From Thoreauomyces humboldtii (lineage: Eukaryota; Chytridiomycota; Chytridiomycetes; Spizellomycetales; Powellomycetaceae), in NCBI GenBank assembly GCA_027596035.1, contig JADGJA010000049.1, positions 1 through 56,683 on the forward strand: a stretch of DNA of 56,683 bases. The letters run 5' to 3'. Made by a program: the position numbers and the translations under genes. Positions 1 to 11,035 of the stretch are shown here, piece after piece (position 1 is the first letter of the stretch; the number at the start of each line of letters is the position of its first letter). A model generated the notes under the pieces. The model had not been told where the DNA came from, did no database searches, and saw only the letters and a program-made list of their open reading frames with translations.

Positions 1-62
1 AAGAGGGAGGGGGAGGGGTAGAGGCAGAGGACGGGGTAGAGGCAGAGGCAGAATACCTCCGG
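1..62. repeat. G/A-rich imperfect tandem repeat at window edge
   Basis: The first 60 bases are built from GGGGTAGAGGCAGAG-like units repeated imperfectly. The stretch to 385 holds no gene that I can support and is probably the upstream region of TAF6. Confidence 0.6.
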
Positions 63-385
63 GGTAGTTAGCGCTACCCTATCCTTACTTGAATGTAGCA
101 TATGACTGAAGAGGTGGGTGGTCTGAGTCGGTCTTCTCAAACATCGAAGGGATGTGTGGCTGTGCCTCCCATTTCGTCAGCAATGCTGTCCGGGGGTTGT
201 CCACCGGTGCGCCGCCTTCTGCTCTGCTCTCGTTTAGCACGGGTAGCAAGAAGCCATCGATCACCTACGAGACTTACTGGCACTGCTCGAGTCCCTGCTC
301 AAGTGCCTGCTGCTTCTGATTTCAGTCCAACTAGCCGGTTAAGTCAATCTTACGCCTTTGTGGCGGTTAGGGAGAGGACAGTCTC

Positions 386-2139
386 ATGAGCATCTTCACA
401 AAGGAATCCGTCCAGGTTGGCACCTACCTCCGTTCCTGAAACAGTGTCTCAAAGAAAGCTGATCTCTGAACACTGCAGGCGATAGCGGATACGGCTGGCA
501 TAAATCTGAAAGATGATGTTGCGAACGCAATTACCCAGGACATCGAATATCGGTTACGGGAGATCGTTCATGTGAGGTGTGGGAAAGCTGGACAACATAG
601 CAGCAACGACAGGCTGACATGTGCTGAACCTTACGAAGGAAGCTGGAAAGTTCATGCGTCACGCACGACGACGGCAGATGACTGCGGACGACATCAATCA
701 CGCGTTGAGGGTCCGGAACGTGGAGGTGAGGACCTGACTCCTGTTGCGTTGATACCAGCAAAGGATCTGATGACAAACCTATGTCCATCCAATCGCATAG
801 CCTTTGTATGGATGGGCATCCGGAAAGACGACAAAGTTCAACCTCATCACGCAAGGGACTCAGCAGTTGTACTACGTAGACGACCTGGAGCTCGACCTTG
901 ACGACATTCTCAATGGGCCACTCCCACCCGTCCCACTTGACGTGACGCATACAGCCCACTGGTTGGCCATCGAGGGCGTTCAACCGTCCATCGTGCAAAA
1001 TCCCTCTCCGGCAGACCTGGCTGCCCGAGCACCCAAAGTCATCTCGATGCCTGTGCTGACCAACGGACTGGCAGCTACGGGCGGGGCTGGCGGGGATGGG
1101 ATGCTGGTCAAGGCAGTATTGACGAGGGAACTGCAGATGTACTACGAGAAGGTCACGGAGGCCTTGACGAGCGGTTCAGAAGAGCTAAGGAGCTTGGCCG
1201 TGCAGAGTGTAACGAAGGACCCAGGGATCCAGCCATTACTGCCGTACCTGATACAGTTTGTCGCCGAACAGGTACGGGAAGTATAGACTTGCAGTGATCA
1301 TCGAGTCCACTCTAACACAGCATACACATCCAATCAGGTCACGCACAATATCCGAAAACTTCACGTCACCCACGCCATGATGCGCCTTACCCGAGCAATG
1401 CTAGACAACCCAACGCTTTTTGTCGAACCTTACGTAAGTCTGACATACGATGTTACCACATGTATGTATCATTAACACAGTTCTCCACTGTAGCTTCACC
1501 AACTCGTACCAAATATCCTAACCTGCATGGTAGCCAAACGCCTCTGCGAAGACCCCACGACGGAAGACCACTGGTCCCTCCGAACATACGCTGCGCAACT
1601 CGCATCTCACGTGTGTGTAACCTACGGCGCTAGCTACGAGTCCCTCCAACCTCGCGTGACGAAGACACTGCTCAGGGCGTTCCTCGATCCTCTTAAGCCG
1701 CTCAGCACCAGTTACGGAGGAATAGTCGGGTTGGCAGCGCTAGGCGACGAAGCGGTCAAGATCCTCTTGGTACCTAACGTGACCGCGTTCGGAGATCGGA
1801 TCGCGGGCGATTTGGATGGCATGGAAGTGGACGACGCGGCTGGCGCCGCCAAGGCGGGGAAGCGCATCGAAGCGACAAAGTGCAGAGAAATCATTGTGGT
1901 ATGGAGTTTTCGATTGCTCTCTCATAATCACAACTTTGAACTCAATGACTGCATCAATCCCGGGCTTCCCGAAACAGACGGTAATAGCAGGATTTATCCG
2001 ACGAAGTCTCGCCAATGGCGCGGCAACCGCTGGCGGTTCGGCGGTAGTCGACGAAACGGCTGTCAGAGGGCAGATTGCCGGGACGTATGGCAATTTCGCT
2101 GACAGTATCGCGAACGCCGTCTTCTCGGAGCCCCTTTGA
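386..2139 (+). CDS. TAF6: Transcription initiation factor TFIID subunit 6 (TAF6)
   Basis: TAF6 is a TFIID (and often SAGA) subunit that pairs with TAF9 through a histone fold. Translation starts at MSIFTKESVQ. The first exon ends at 415 before GTTGGC, and the next begins AIADTAGINLKDDVANAITQ, the start of the TAF histone fold. It continues through RRRQMTADDINHALRVRNVE, a typical TAF6 helix pair. After a linker (PLYGWASGKTTKFN) comes the C-terminal HEAT-repeat domain: ELQMYYEKVTEAL, LMRLTRAMLDNPTLFVEPY, LHQLVPNILTCMVAKRL, and STSYGGIVGLAALGDEAV. About six short GT-AG introns are needed to join these blocks; the last one (near 1900-1977) leads to an end at FSEPL-stop. Family knowledge gives the function. 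The assignment is secure, but exact splice sites in the last third are inferred. It is convergent with BMT2. Confidence 0.92.
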
Positions 2140-2519
2140 TCGATGGTACCAGTGCCCTTCTTTGAAACAGCGAGAAGGACGGGCACTCCAGAGAAGTGGA
2201 AGTGATACGAACGCCCTACTCAGGTCGAGCGCCACGCGGGAAGCGCTTGCAGCGGTCATACGTGTTTCGACGGCTCGATGCCCCGTCTCACGTTTGAGTC
2301 TCCGAGGGGACTGTTTGACTCGTACGGTATCGCCGAGACTTGGCAGTACTCGGTTATCGGGCGATGGGGCGCGCTGAAGATCAGTTCCGAGCTCCCTCGT
2401 ACACCGTCCTCATATGGGATCGTGACAAAAAATAGATATGTGAATAAGAGAACGTGCCCGCACTGGGTGGGTCCTCGCACAACAAAGAGAGCGGGAACAG
2501 ATTCTCCGTCTCGCCCGCC
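2140..2519. other. Intergenic region between convergent TAF6 and BMT2
   Basis: About 380 bases separate the stop codons of TAF6 (+) and BMT2 (-). Short open frames are present on both strands, but none resembles a known protein and none has convincing codon use. I see no gene here. Confidence 0.5.
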
Positions 2520-3573
2520 CTACTTTTTCTTGACGACGATGGCAAAGTTGTTCCTGTCGATCCCTGGGTGGATCTGGACCTTGTTCCACTCCTTGTGGAC
2601 GAAGGTGCCCCTTTCGATCCTCCGGACGATGTAGAAGGCGAGCTTTGTGGCAAAGTGATGCTTGACGGGGGCGAAGCCTATCGACTTCAGGATGGCGACG
2701 AGGTGGTCGTGCGTCATGTACCGGGAGTTCTTGATGCATGGGAGTGGGAGGACGAGGAACAGGATTCCGGACGGGAAGAGGAACCTTCGGGCGTGGATCA
2801 ACATGTCGCCTGCCAGGGATTTGATGCTCTCATCAGCATCCATCATCCGCCAAGTCAGAAAGAAGAACAAAAAAAAGAAAACAGAAAACCGAACCTCTCA
2901 TCTCGATGTCAGGGACAAAGTTGACGACGAGACTCAGGCAGACACAGTGGTAGCGTTCGGCGTCGCCCTCGGGACCGACGACGGGAGCGGGTCTCTCGAA
3001 AAAGTCCTGACTCTTGACGTTGGGAGCCTGACTGTTCAGGTCGATGTAGGTGGCGTCGATCCAACCCTGCTTCCTGTAGGTCTGTCCGCTGACGGCGCCC
3101 ACGTCCAGCAGCCTGTACTTTCCTCCTCGCCGTTCGCCGGCGGATCCCTCGACCAAGACGGCGCAGTGGTCATGGTCGTCGAGGGCCTCGACCCTGGCTC
3201 GTTCCTCCTTGAGGTAGGGGACGAGCCATGTTCCGCACGCGCCGAGTCCCTTCTTCTCGTCTCCGCCCTTGAGGCTGGCCTTCTGGTAACCGTCCAGACC
3301 GCCGAGGTCCTGCATCTGGATGCGGACCTTTTCGGCCCCGTGCACGTCTCCGGTCTTGATGAGATGGGTCAGCTGCTTGTTGAGGGCATGGTAGGTGCTG
3401 ATGATCTGTTGGGTCTGCTTGGAGGAAGTGGTTGGTGCTTTGGAGGTGCCTGCTGATGGCTTGAAGCGGGAGGATTTGCTGGAGGAGGAAGCTGAGGAGG
3501 AGGAGGAGGCGGCGGAAGGGGCGAGGGTGCGGAGGGTGATTGGGACGGCTCTGTGAACCTTTCTCTTTGCCAT
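2520..3573 (-). CDS. BMT2: 25S rRNA adenine-N1 methyltransferase Bmt2
   Basis: Bmt2 is a nucleolar SAM-dependent enzyme that makes m1A in domain of 25S rRNA in yeast. The protein opens with a basic, Ser-rich tail (MAKRKVHRAVPITLRTL). The methyltransferase fold follows: KYRLLDVGAVSGQTY is the SAM-site glycine loop, WIDATYIDLNSQ the acidic strand with the IDLNS signature, and QDFFERP and LSLVVNFVPD are family-specific blocks. An intron near 2811-2895 joins MRG to DMLIHARRFL, restoring the RGDML signature. The C-terminal half (LVLPLPCIKNSRY, LKSIGFAP) ends in a basic VVKKK. The start was chosen because it gives the usual basic N-terminus; longer upstream reading is low-complexity and overlaps the divergent promoter with the F-box-like gene. 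Confidence 0.88.
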
Positions 3574-3831
3574 GTCTGCAAGAGCTGAGAGAGAGAGAGG
3601 CAGAGAGCAGTATGAGAGCAGTAGCGTGTGAGAGCAGTGTGTGTGAGAGAGAGAAAAGGAGACGAACGAGGAAAAGGGTTGCTTGTGGTCTGAACGAGGC
3701 GAACACGGAGGCCGCCAACGGAGACCGCGCTGCCAATAAGCAGGCACGTGAATGTGATGACTTGCCGCAGGATCAGCAGCGCATTCATGCGACCGTTCCC
3801 AGAGCAACTAAACTTACACGTATCGCTTGAC
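3574..3831. promoter_or_regulatory. Shared divergent promoter region with GA/CT tracts
   Basis: This stretch of about 260 bases lies between the starts of BMT2 (-) and the F-box-like gene (+). It contains purine-rich GAGAGAGAG and GTGTGTGAGAGAGAG tracts at 3584-3660, typical of fungal promoters and 5' leaders. No TATA box is obvious. Confidence 0.4.
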
Positions 3832-4558
3832 ATGACACACCACCACCCGTCGGCACCCACCTTGGCAAACCTTCCCTTCGAACTTCTCTACGCAGTCTTC
3901 CTGTCGTGCTCGCCTTCAGACGTCTCGGTCCTCGGAACAGTATCCGCGCGTCTGAGAGTTGCCGCACTCCAGGTAACCAAAGACCGGCTTACCGTCCTAC
4001 AGAAGCTGCTGAAAAGTGAGGACCTTTTCGTCCTCGTCGACGAGTTCTCCCCTGCGGAGGCCGTGCGCAAGCTTCCTGTGAAAGCGTTCAGGCTGCAGTG
4101 TGCCGGCATCGATGCAGGCAAGGCTTCGCTGGAGTTTGTTTGCAAGAGGTCAGAAACAGGGCCAAGCACCAAACGACGCGGACGAGGGTACTGAATCGTT
4201 TTTTCGCAGCGGACCTCCGTCCTACGGACTCTTCATACAGGGTACGGGCTACCTGGGTCTTTTCCCTCACGCACCGAGCAACAGCTTCTCGCGGAAAACC
4301 CTTCCCGTGTTCCGACTGTGGTCCAAGGCGCTCCTATCAAGTCAGGCAGCCATCGGAGACTTGACTTCAACCACCCGTCCGATCTCGACTAGTCTGGGAG
4401 TCCACAGAGGTGGCTTGGGGCGGCATGTAGGGACCATCGAGTACGAGGTTACCCCATGTGGGACGTGCCCTGCAGACGAGGGTTGCGGGCACGGGTCTTT
4501 GGAAGTACGAAAGCTAGAGGTAGACTGGAGAGTCATGCGTCCTATTATCTTCATATAG
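3832..4558 (+). CDS. F-box-like protein of unknown target
   Basis: The N-terminus (residues about 12-45) reads LANLPFELLYAVFLSCSPSD followed by VSVLGTVSARLRVAA, a good match to the F-box pattern (LP.ELL..IF..L...DL..L..VS..LR..A). The partner would be Skp1 of an SCF ubiquitin ligase, if the motif is real. A short intron around 4138-4210 probably joins the first exon to a second frame that reads PSYGLFIQGTGYLGLFPHAP and ends KLEVDWRVMRPIIFI-stop. That exon has CGTCPADEGCGHG, a small Cys cluster that could bind metal. No substrate-binding repeat is visible. I do not recognise the C-terminal part, and the splice junction is not certain. Confidence 0.55.
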
Positions 4559-4613
4559 ACCGTCGTATCGTACACCCACACAACGTAAACATATACAGTT
4601 TTCACAGATTCAA

Positions 4614-5566
4614 CTACATTTCATCGTCATCGGCGAAAAGGTCCTCCTCAGGGTAGTCACCGACCTTGAGCTTGTTGGGTCGCAGGAAAGCACCGTATTT
4701 GTCGGGGCACTTGAAGTATGATACGTCTTGCACCCTGCAGACTACATCAGCGGTCGCTCTAGAGTGCTTGCAAACCTTTGAGGCCCGGTCACCAAACTCA
4801 CGTTCCGTTGTGCTTGCCTAGAGGTTCGTCGTACTGCACGCCGACCCAAAACCCAGGCTTGAACTCCACTTTCCCCACGAATCTGACCACTCCCCGCTTC
4901 GCCAGCATCGCGCCCTCGGGTTCCACCTCGCATCGCTGCCCGACGGACACGCGGCTCGCCTCCTCCGCGTAATCGTACTCGAGATCGGGTTCCGACTTGT
5001 CCCCGAAGCGACCCATCTTGTGCCGCTGTTTGAACGCCCGCACAGAGTCTGTCCGCTTGTCGTACTCCTCGTCGGTGATCTCGAACTTTTCCACCTTGGA
5101 CACGTCGCTGAAGGCGTTCTTCACCCTTCGTGGGTTGAGATCCGTCACCTGGGCGGGATCAGAATCCGTTCAGACCCGTGCTCCCTCGGGCGATCCCTTC
5201 TTCTTTTCTCTTCCCGACCGATCCGACCGCAGGCACGCTACCTCCACCCGCATGAAGTCAGCTACGGGATAGTAGCCCAGCATCTTCGTCTCATCGTCGA
5301 TGGCACCCACGAGCTGATTGTTTGACGTGTAGAGAGAGATTCGCATGGTGGAGACGGGCACTCCTGTGATCGGTTCAAGGCGTTCCTGGAGAGATATGGC
5401 AAAAGTGAGTCCCTGCAGCCTGGATTTGCTTTCTTCTGTGGACAAACGAGGCTGATACCTTGAACCGGTCGATGGTGAGGGACTTGTCGAAGCGACGCTC
5501 TGAGGAGGCCCCTTCGCTCGTCACGAAGAGCGTGACGATAGGATTGGAATTCGTGTTGAGAAGCAT
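4614..5566 (-). CDS. TBCB: Tubulin-folding cofactor B (CAP-Gly protein)
   Basis: Cofactor B captures alpha-tubulin after CCT release and, with cofactor E, helps assemble and dissociate tubulin dimers. The N-terminal ubiquitin-like domain is clear: [33 protein letters not shown], and after an intron [17 protein letters not shown] and [16 protein letters not shown] linker follows ([20 protein letters not shown]), then the CAP-Gly domain ([40 protein letters not shown]). A last intron (about 4737-4794) leads to [20 protein letters not shown] and a C-terminal [11 protein letters not shown]. The terminal acidic-Met ending matches the D/E-E-I/M tail that in other cofactor B proteins contacts CAP-Gly partners. 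The yeast name is ALF1. It is transcribed divergently from the PanK-DUF89 gene. Confidence 0.93.
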
Positions 5567-5749
5567 GGTGTTGGAGATCCTTCTTGCCGCCGCATGCAAA
5601 AGAGTCAGACGAAGACAGAGAGAGCAACGAACGCGCAGACTCAAGATGGCCATTGGAGTCATGATCAGTCATCCTCTGGTATTCCACCCCATCATTCCGG
5701 TCATTCCCATCCGCCGTTTCACCTTTCAGTGGGAAACAGGGGTCCGGTC

Positions 5750-8700
5750 ATGATCAACAACAACCATAATCTCAACGTCACGGATGCCGCTATCAGCGAG
5801 GACAGGTCTGAAAAGCAGGAGACCAGGTCTGTGAGCTAACACGAGGGGAGCGCTCCCTTGACTCGGCGAATGTCCAAACTGAAGGGTCCGGACGACTCTT
5901 TCGTAGGGACATTGTCTTTCCACATCAACTGGAGGATGTCGCTCAGATTGCCGTCGACATCGTGAGTCTCGATACAGGTTGTTGTCGACAAGTCTCGAAA
6001 CTTGTCCCTGATCTTGTCACGCCTTACCGTCACTTCCAGGGCGGCAGTCTGGCAAAAGTCGTTTACTTTTCCCGCACTCCCGACGCTCCGGGAGGTCGCA
6101 TGAACTTTGTCAAGTTCGAGACGCAGCACATCGACCAGTGCGTCGACTTTATTCACAAGGTCCTCTACGATGCGTATCACGGCCAGATTCCTGTCGAGAA
6201 GCGCGTGATCAAAGGCAAGGCACTCGGTGGCCGATGTTGGGGTGCGGTCGAGCGGATTGATTGACTGACGTGATGTCCGATGCAGCTACCGGAGGCGGGG
6301 CGCACAAGTACTTTGGTGGGTGCACAAGAGCGGGGTTGGCCACAGCGGAGGTAGCGAGTGCTGCTGACTCCCTTCGCTAGATCTGTTCAGAGAGAAGCTT
6401 GGAGTGGAAATGGAACGGGAGGATGAGATGGAGTGGTATGTGAATCCTGTGAAAGTCACTTACTTGGACTATTTCATTAACACTCTGCTCCAGCCTCATC
6501 ACTGGACTCAACTTCCTCGTACGGCAAATCTCGTCCGAGGTTTTCACCTATGACGAGCGGAGACCAGAGTCCATGCAGTTCGAGTCTACGCCGGGAGAGC
6601 TGTTCCCATACCTGGTGCGTTGAGGTAGACGATCGGGGACAGCCTTCGAATCGTGATATGCTGATAGCGTCATTGCTAGCTCGTCAACATTGGATCGGGA
6701 GTCAGCATTCTGAAAGTCACAAGCGATTCCACCTACGAGCGAATCAGCGGAACCTCCTTAGGAGGAGGAACGCTGTGGGGCTTGCTCTCGCTGCTTACGG
6801 ACGCCAAAGACTACGATGAAATGCTAGGTACGGTCGGAACTGTGCAATGCTGGCGCGGCGGTTGACGGTACTGATATCGCGCGCAACAAAGAGCTATCTA
6901 AGGCGGGCGACAACAAGAACGTTGACATGCTGGTAAGGCTTCACCTCGTCTTGGAGGAGCACGACAACCGTGGCAAAATCTTATATACTTCAACTGCGAT
7001 CTAGGTTGGAGATATCTATGGTGGGTAGGTGCAAGCCGCTACCGTTGAAACGCAAGGCGGCTGCACGAACTGACCGATGCTTTGTAGAGGATACTCGAAG
7101 ATTGGCTTGAAGAGTTCCGCGATCGCTTCGTCTTTTGGTAAAGTGTTCAAGACGCCAGCGGAAGAGAGGAAAAGCAAGTTCAAGCAAGAGGACATCTCAC
7201 GAAGTCTGCTGGTAGGTCATTTGGATCCGATGCTTCCCATTATCTTCGCTGAATTTATTCACTTCTCGCCTCCATAGTACCTTGTTAGTAATAATATTGG
7301 TCAAATTGCCTATCTAAACGCACAAGCACATGGCGTCCAACGGTGAGTCAAACAGCCGAGAATCGCGAAACTTGCGCTGACTCTTGCTATAGCATATACT
7401 TCAGTGGTTTTTTCATCCGAGGTTGGCGCTCTCTAGTTTTCCAGCAGCTTGTACTGGCGCTGACTGCGATCTCGCAAAATTTTAGGACATCCTATCACGA
7501 TGAACACCCTGAGGTAGCGCTCCTTTGATCAGTTTCCCTGAACCCTTCGAGTAGAACGCTGAAATGATTGGCTCGTTCTTTTAGCTATGCCATCAATTTC
7601 TGGTCCAAGGGGAAGATTATGGCGTTGTTTCTTCGACATGAAGGTTATCTTGGAGCGATGGGCGCTTTTTTCCGTCACGCACCACAAAGCAGCCGGATCC
7701 AGTCGTTCACAGAAAATTTCACCAGGATCGACAAGATCTCGGCCACCTCCCTTGGTGCTGTGGGCACGCTAGACGAGTTTCGCACGCATCTCACCGTTTT
7801 CCCACTCCTTCAAAATCCGGGATCGTACAATCCCGACACAACCGATCTGTCCAAATCTCCGCAGCTGCAGCAGTACTGGATTGACCTGCTCGATAGGAAT
7901 CTTGCGTCCTTGACTTCGATCGTGCTGCAGTATGGAGTTGACCCAAGCTCGCCAATAGATGGTTCGTCGTCAGTGGATTCGGCACAAAGGGCAGAAAGCT
8001 TCGAGACAATGTACCGCGACCACCTGCATCGACTACGTCGGGAACCTACCGCCTATGGAGTGCTATCTGTGCGGTCTCTCTTGGACCTAAGAGAGCAGTG
8101 CTTGCGCGAGCTTGGCTTCAACGATCTCTTTTCTGTCGTGAAGAAGGCAGAGAACGAAGCCGCCCTTGCTGGCTTCGAACCTCTCGTCAACAAGCTTGAT
8201 CAGCTGGAGGAGGAGCCGAAGATCGATGCCCTTTTGGCCAACGTATTGGCTGGAAACATGTACGACTGGGGATCGACGGCCGTCCAGGAGCTCCTCCGCA
8301 AGAACGAGCTCGATTTCGAGAGCGCAAAGGAAAAGGTTGGCCGGCCCGCGCCATTCGATCACTCGGCTGCCTTCAAGACCCAGATCCTAGATCCATCCCA
8401 GCTCCCCTACCGCAAAGCCCTCATCTTCGTCGACAACAGCGGAGCCGACATCGTCCTGGGAATCCTCCCTTTCGCGAGGTTCCTTCTCTCGAAAAACACG
8501 CACGTCATCCTCGCCGCCAACACCTTCCCGTCCGTCAACGACATCACGGCCGACGAGCTCCGCGCTCTGCTGCCTAAGATCACAGACCCCGTCGTCGCGC
8601 AGGCTTTGGCTCAGGGAAGGCTCAAGGTTGTCGACACGGGCATGAGCGGTCCGTGTCTGGACTTGAGGCGTGTCGGGGAGGAGGTCGTGGCTGCGTGTCA

Positions 8701-8963
8701 CGGCGTGGACCTGGTGGTCGTCGAGGGCATGGGCCGTGCCATTCATACCAACTTTGGAGCAGAATTCAAGGTGGATTCTCTGAAGATTGCTGGTAACGTT
8801 GATGGCATTCTTGCAGTATGCTGCCTCGAGCATCGTGGTCGCCCTCGCTCACACGTCCTCGTTCTCTATGCGTCTGTCAGTCTTCAAGAACCCTCAGGTG
8901 GCGATGCAGCTGGGTGCTCAGATGTACGACGGAATGATCCTGTTCGCCCAAGCTGACAGCTAG
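5750..8963 (+). CDS. Pantothenate kinase fused to DUF89 phosphatase (PANK4-like)
   Basis: The first half is a type II pantothenate kinase (first step of CoA synthesis): [16 protein letters not shown] (intron 5962-6039 inside it), [65 protein letters not shown], and [17 protein letters not shown]. The second half, from about 7700, is a DUF89 (ARMT1-type) metal-dependent phosphatase: [26 protein letters not shown], the active-site strand [20 protein letters not shown], and [17 protein letters not shown]. The last intron (8793-8880) restores the usual ending [20 protein letters not shown]. Unlike human PANK4, the kinase half keeps the catalytic Glu (in REDEMECL) and Arg (in YERISGTS). About ten introns are needed, one of them GC-AG. 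The start is uncertain: the ATG at 5750 requires one more small intron before 5860. Confidence 0.9.
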
Positions 8964-8995
8964 TTGGCTTTCGATACCTGTCATAGGGCAGATAA

Positions 8996-9075
8996 CACAA
9001 GTCTCCCCCCTCCACAATTCCCTTCATCCCAGTTGCGATGTCATGGGATCCCGCACTATTTGCTAATAGACTGCT
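8996..9075. repeat. Partial copy (C) of a dispersed repeat
   Basis: The sequence CCCTCCACAATTCCCTTCAT and the following block to CACTATTTGCTAATAG is nearly identical to 18514-18573 and clearly related to 31300-31364. Here it came along with the duplicated 3' end of the acyl-CoA ligase. It begins about 33 bases after the PanK-DUF89 stop codon. Confidence 0.75.
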
Positions 9076-9089
9076 AGTAAACTCTAGAA

Positions 9090-9538
9090 CTACGGCTTGG
9101 TAGCAGTACTAGCCTTTTCCGCCTCCATTGCAATCTTGTCTTGATCCCTGAGAACACGTCGCAGTTTTGCCACTGGCGGCTTTTGGGATTTCGGAAACAA
9201 ACGCCACTCCTCTCCGCAATCTCTTGTAATTCGCTACCTTGCCATCAATGAAACCGATCACGTCCCTCTCCGTCAGCTTTGTGCCTTCACCGACAAACAA
9301 CGAAGGCCCAAGGAATCTCTCCTACCACGAAGGCCCGAGGAATCTCTCCCCAAAGTTCCCCTCGCTCGCCCTTTGCGACGTCCTTTCCCGTGTCGGGATC
9401 CACCACGCGCGCCTCGCAGTTGGGAATCAGCTCTCCACACGATCCCAGCGACGTCTTCGTGTCTCTCACGACGTGAACCACTGGAGACGTTTCGGTCATT
9501 CCCCATCCTTGCAGCACGGTCACATTCAATCGTCTGGC
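9090..9538 (-). pseudogene. Decayed partial copy of the 4CL-type acyl-CoA ligase
   Basis: On the minus strand this segment reads [47 protein letters not shown], then jumps to PRAFVV and [37 protein letters not shown]. These match the intact gene at 18593-20437 almost base for base. About 400 bases between GERGELW and PRAFVV are missing, frames are broken near 9165 and 9290, and the final SRL is replaced by a TKP-like end. The junction holds a tandem duplication of a 24-base unit. The N-terminal half is absent; similarity stops sharply at about 9538. It is a recent truncated duplicate and cannot encode a working ligase. Confidence 0.88.
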
Positions 9539-9638
9539 CTCTCCACTGCCAACCGACTATCATCCTCCCTCCCAGCGATCCATCCACGAACCTAGCAACT
9601 ATCAGCAGTCACACTCTTTCCAAACGCACACACTCGAC

Positions 9639-10104
9639 ATGTCCGCAACGAACCTACCATCATCATCTCCGTCACCAAGTCTGCCACAACGACCGTCATC
9701 TTCATCATTGTCATCACCATCATCCACTTTCGCGAGCCTTCTCGCCACCTACCCCTCGCTCCACCTCCTGACCACACGACCCGGTGTGTCCCCTTAACCT
9801 GCGGCCGTCACGTCGGCCCTATGCTTCGCATCGGCTATGGCCGCCCTCCGAGGAGGGACTGCGCGCATCGTCTGCGCGAGGATGGCCGGGCTACACGCCC
9901 CTCCTGGGCTTCGGAGCCGTGTACGCGGTAGCCTCCCACCTGATCGGTCGGGACCTGGACAACGGATGCTCCACCGCCACGGCATGGGGCGTAGTCTACG
10001 CCTCCCTGGCCAGCAGGAAGGTGGAACCGATCGGACTCCTGGGATGCGTGCTGGCCACCACCGGCGTGTACGGCAACGAGATGTGGGACTCGTACTTTGA
10101 GTGA
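9639..10104 (+). CDS. AIM19-like mitochondrial membrane protein (frames interrupted)
   Basis: The C-terminal half reads PLLGFGAVYAVASHLIGRDL, DNGCSTATAWGVVYASLASR, PIGLLGCVLATTGVYGNEMW, ending SYFE-stop. This matches the pattern of yeast Aim19 (a G-A-Y...D-L-E-N-G...A-T-W core with hydrophobic segments), a mitochondrial membrane protein of unknown role. The N-terminus MSATNLPSSSPSPSLPQRPS leads to LLATYPSLHLLTTRPG, also family-like. Between 9781 and 9890 the reading frame carries a TAA and then shifts by one. An intron starting at GTGTGTCC (9782) may explain part of this; otherwise a sequence error or a mutation is needed. Two to three hydrophobic helices are predicted by eye. Confidence 0.6.
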
Positions 10105-11035
10105 AGGCGAAACAGAAAAAGCCGTCTACGTATACCTGAAAAACTATACATTTCCGTACCTCTGCCTTCTTCGTCCCTGGGTCTTCTTGAACCGATCCAC
10201 CCGACGGCTACCCCAGGTTTGCCGTCTGTCTGCCTTGTTCGTCCCGTCCTTGTTCAGGGATTCCTGTACTTGACGGGTAGCGCAAAAACAACAAAAGTGT
10301 TGTGCGCCGCGTACCGGATGCGAGTGTGTGGGACCGAAACCCGTCGTGAAGATCCGAGCAAAGTCGGGATGCCCTTAGCACCGCCGGTTCTCGGCACGTG
10401 CTCCACGATTAACGAGGAGGGTTCCGGTTCTTGGGGAACCACCTTAGCCCTGTCCGGGGGTTCCCGCCGTTTCCACGGAGGTCTCCAACTCGTCACCCAG
10501 CCTGTGTCACCTCGGCGATCATTCCCAGCGTCCGATACCGGAAAACGAAGAGAGATGCTATTGTTTACCGACGGGAATGTGCCGAGCATTGTCTGGCAGC
10601 ACTTGCCACGAGAAGGAGTCGGGTCGCAGCGCCGTGACGAACCGAAAAAGCTAGTGTGTGAGATAGGACGGATGCCGAAAAAGGTAAGGTAAGGCGTGGC
10701 GAGCGGATGGAAACCGAGGCCACCGTCCACCCCATCACCACCCCCTTGCTCGTCGCACCATCCAACTGCTTGCACGCGCCTGCCCGCCGTCCCCTCCCCC
10801 GCTATAAGCAGCGCATGACGCCGCAGTGCATGACGCCGCAGTACCCTACGACTCCGTCCGTCGTATAAAATCCCCAAAGCGAGTGCCACTCCCTGCCCTC
10901 GGTCTCTCTCTCTCTCTCTCTCCCTGTCGTTCGTCGCACCCCGCAGCCTCCAGATCTGTGGTGTCTGTCCGTCTCTGTACTCTCTGCCTCTCCGTCTCCC
11001 GACCCTTTCCCCCATAAGTCCAGCCAGTCAGAGCA
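10105..11035. other. Long intergenic/promoter region
   Basis: This 930-base gap has no supported gene. It holds two perfect tandem copies of a 15-base unit (10813-10827 and 10828-10842), a TATA box at 10864 and a TC dinucleotide tract at 10902-10922, all just upstream of the gene starting at 11036. Confidence 0.5.
10864..10870 (+). promoter_or_regulatory. TATA box
   Basis: The exact string TATAAAA lies 166 bases before the ATG at 11036. A (TC)n tract follows within 40 bases, the arrangement seen in many fungal core promoters where pyrimidine tracts flank the transcription start. Confidence 0.55.

Noticed and set aside
2662..3456. 264-codon plus-strand open frame
   Set aside because: It is antisense to BMT2, whose motifs and intron are clear; the plus-strand product has no recognisable domain.
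10813..10842. CRISPR-like or larger satellite array
   Set aside because: Only two 15-base units stand directly next to each other without spacers.
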